A stretch of DNA of 64,000 nt from Acholoe squamosa (lineage: Eukaryota > Annelida > Polychaeta > Phyllodocida > Polynoidae). This document shows positions 63,868 through 64,000 of this stretch, piece by piece. Where the stretch lies: assembly GCA_949317995.1 (NCBI GenBank), contig OX439035.1, positions 1,256,681 to 1,320,680 on the forward strand, written 5' to 3'. The notes below the pieces were generated by a model that saw nothing but the letters and a program-made list of their open reading frames with translations, did not search any database and had not been told where the DNA came from. A program made the translations under genes and the position numbers. Each line of letters begins with the position of its first letter. Positions within the stretch are counted from its first letter, which is position 1.

Positions 63868-64000
63868 GTAAGTTCTACCACAATGTCCTATGGCACCAGG
63901 AGAAATAAATCTATAAATGCTTTAATCATAGATCTGCTGCTATGGCTACATGACTCTGTCCAGGTTGCAGACTCTGTGTGAATCGGAGGCTTATAATTTT

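Noticed and set aside
1-64000. CRISPR array or other bacterial repeat system
   Set aside because: The regular repeats are contiguous or have no unique spacers, there are no cas genes, and the genes are spliced and animal-like.

Overview
The window is animal nuclear DNA, most likely from a marine invertebrate. It has spliced genes with GT-AG introns, a Ngaro-type tyrosine-recombinase retrotransposon, several MITE-like elements and very large tandem arrays. I cannot name the species. A lophotrochozoan or an invertebrate deuterostome would fit the gene families, but this is inference. By my own boundaries, about 36 kb of the 64 kb (roughly 56%) is tandem repeat.

Layout. 1-22460 is one ~66-bp satellite array with nested higher-order repeats. 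It is interrupted once, at 16058-20970, by a complete Ngaro-like element on the minus strand with gag, RT/RNase H and tyrosine recombinase frames and split direct repeats. 22461-28035 holds a single-coding-exon galactose-3-O-sulfotransferase-like gene (minus strand) amid intergenic DNA with MITE pieces. 28036-30345 is a 35-bp minisatellite. 30481-32737 is a 2.26-kb inverted-repeat (foldback) element. 34340-36120 is an ~18-bp/38-bp minisatellite. 37708-39310 is a 50-bp minisatellite ending one base before the start codon of a small two-exon acidic-protein gene (39312-39909). 40676-43870 is a 53-bp minisatellite. 43871-51328 is intergenic DNA with a hairpin, one candidate exon, a PIF/Harbinger-like MITE with a TTA target duplication, and palindromic repeats. 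51329-60388 is a 9-kb minisatellite built from 44-bp and 36-bp units. 62359-63867 holds the first three coding exons of a laccase-like multicopper oxidase (plus strand) that runs off the right edge.

The three host genes show no sign of acting together. The most informative locus is the Ngaro element. Its terminal repeats are identical to their internal copies, it sits in the satellite with no target duplication, and its internal repeat junction matches its two outer ends joined together. Its RT frame nevertheless carries one in-frame TGA, and gag and pol share a frame separated only by a TAG.

All calls come from reading the sequence. No homology search was run.
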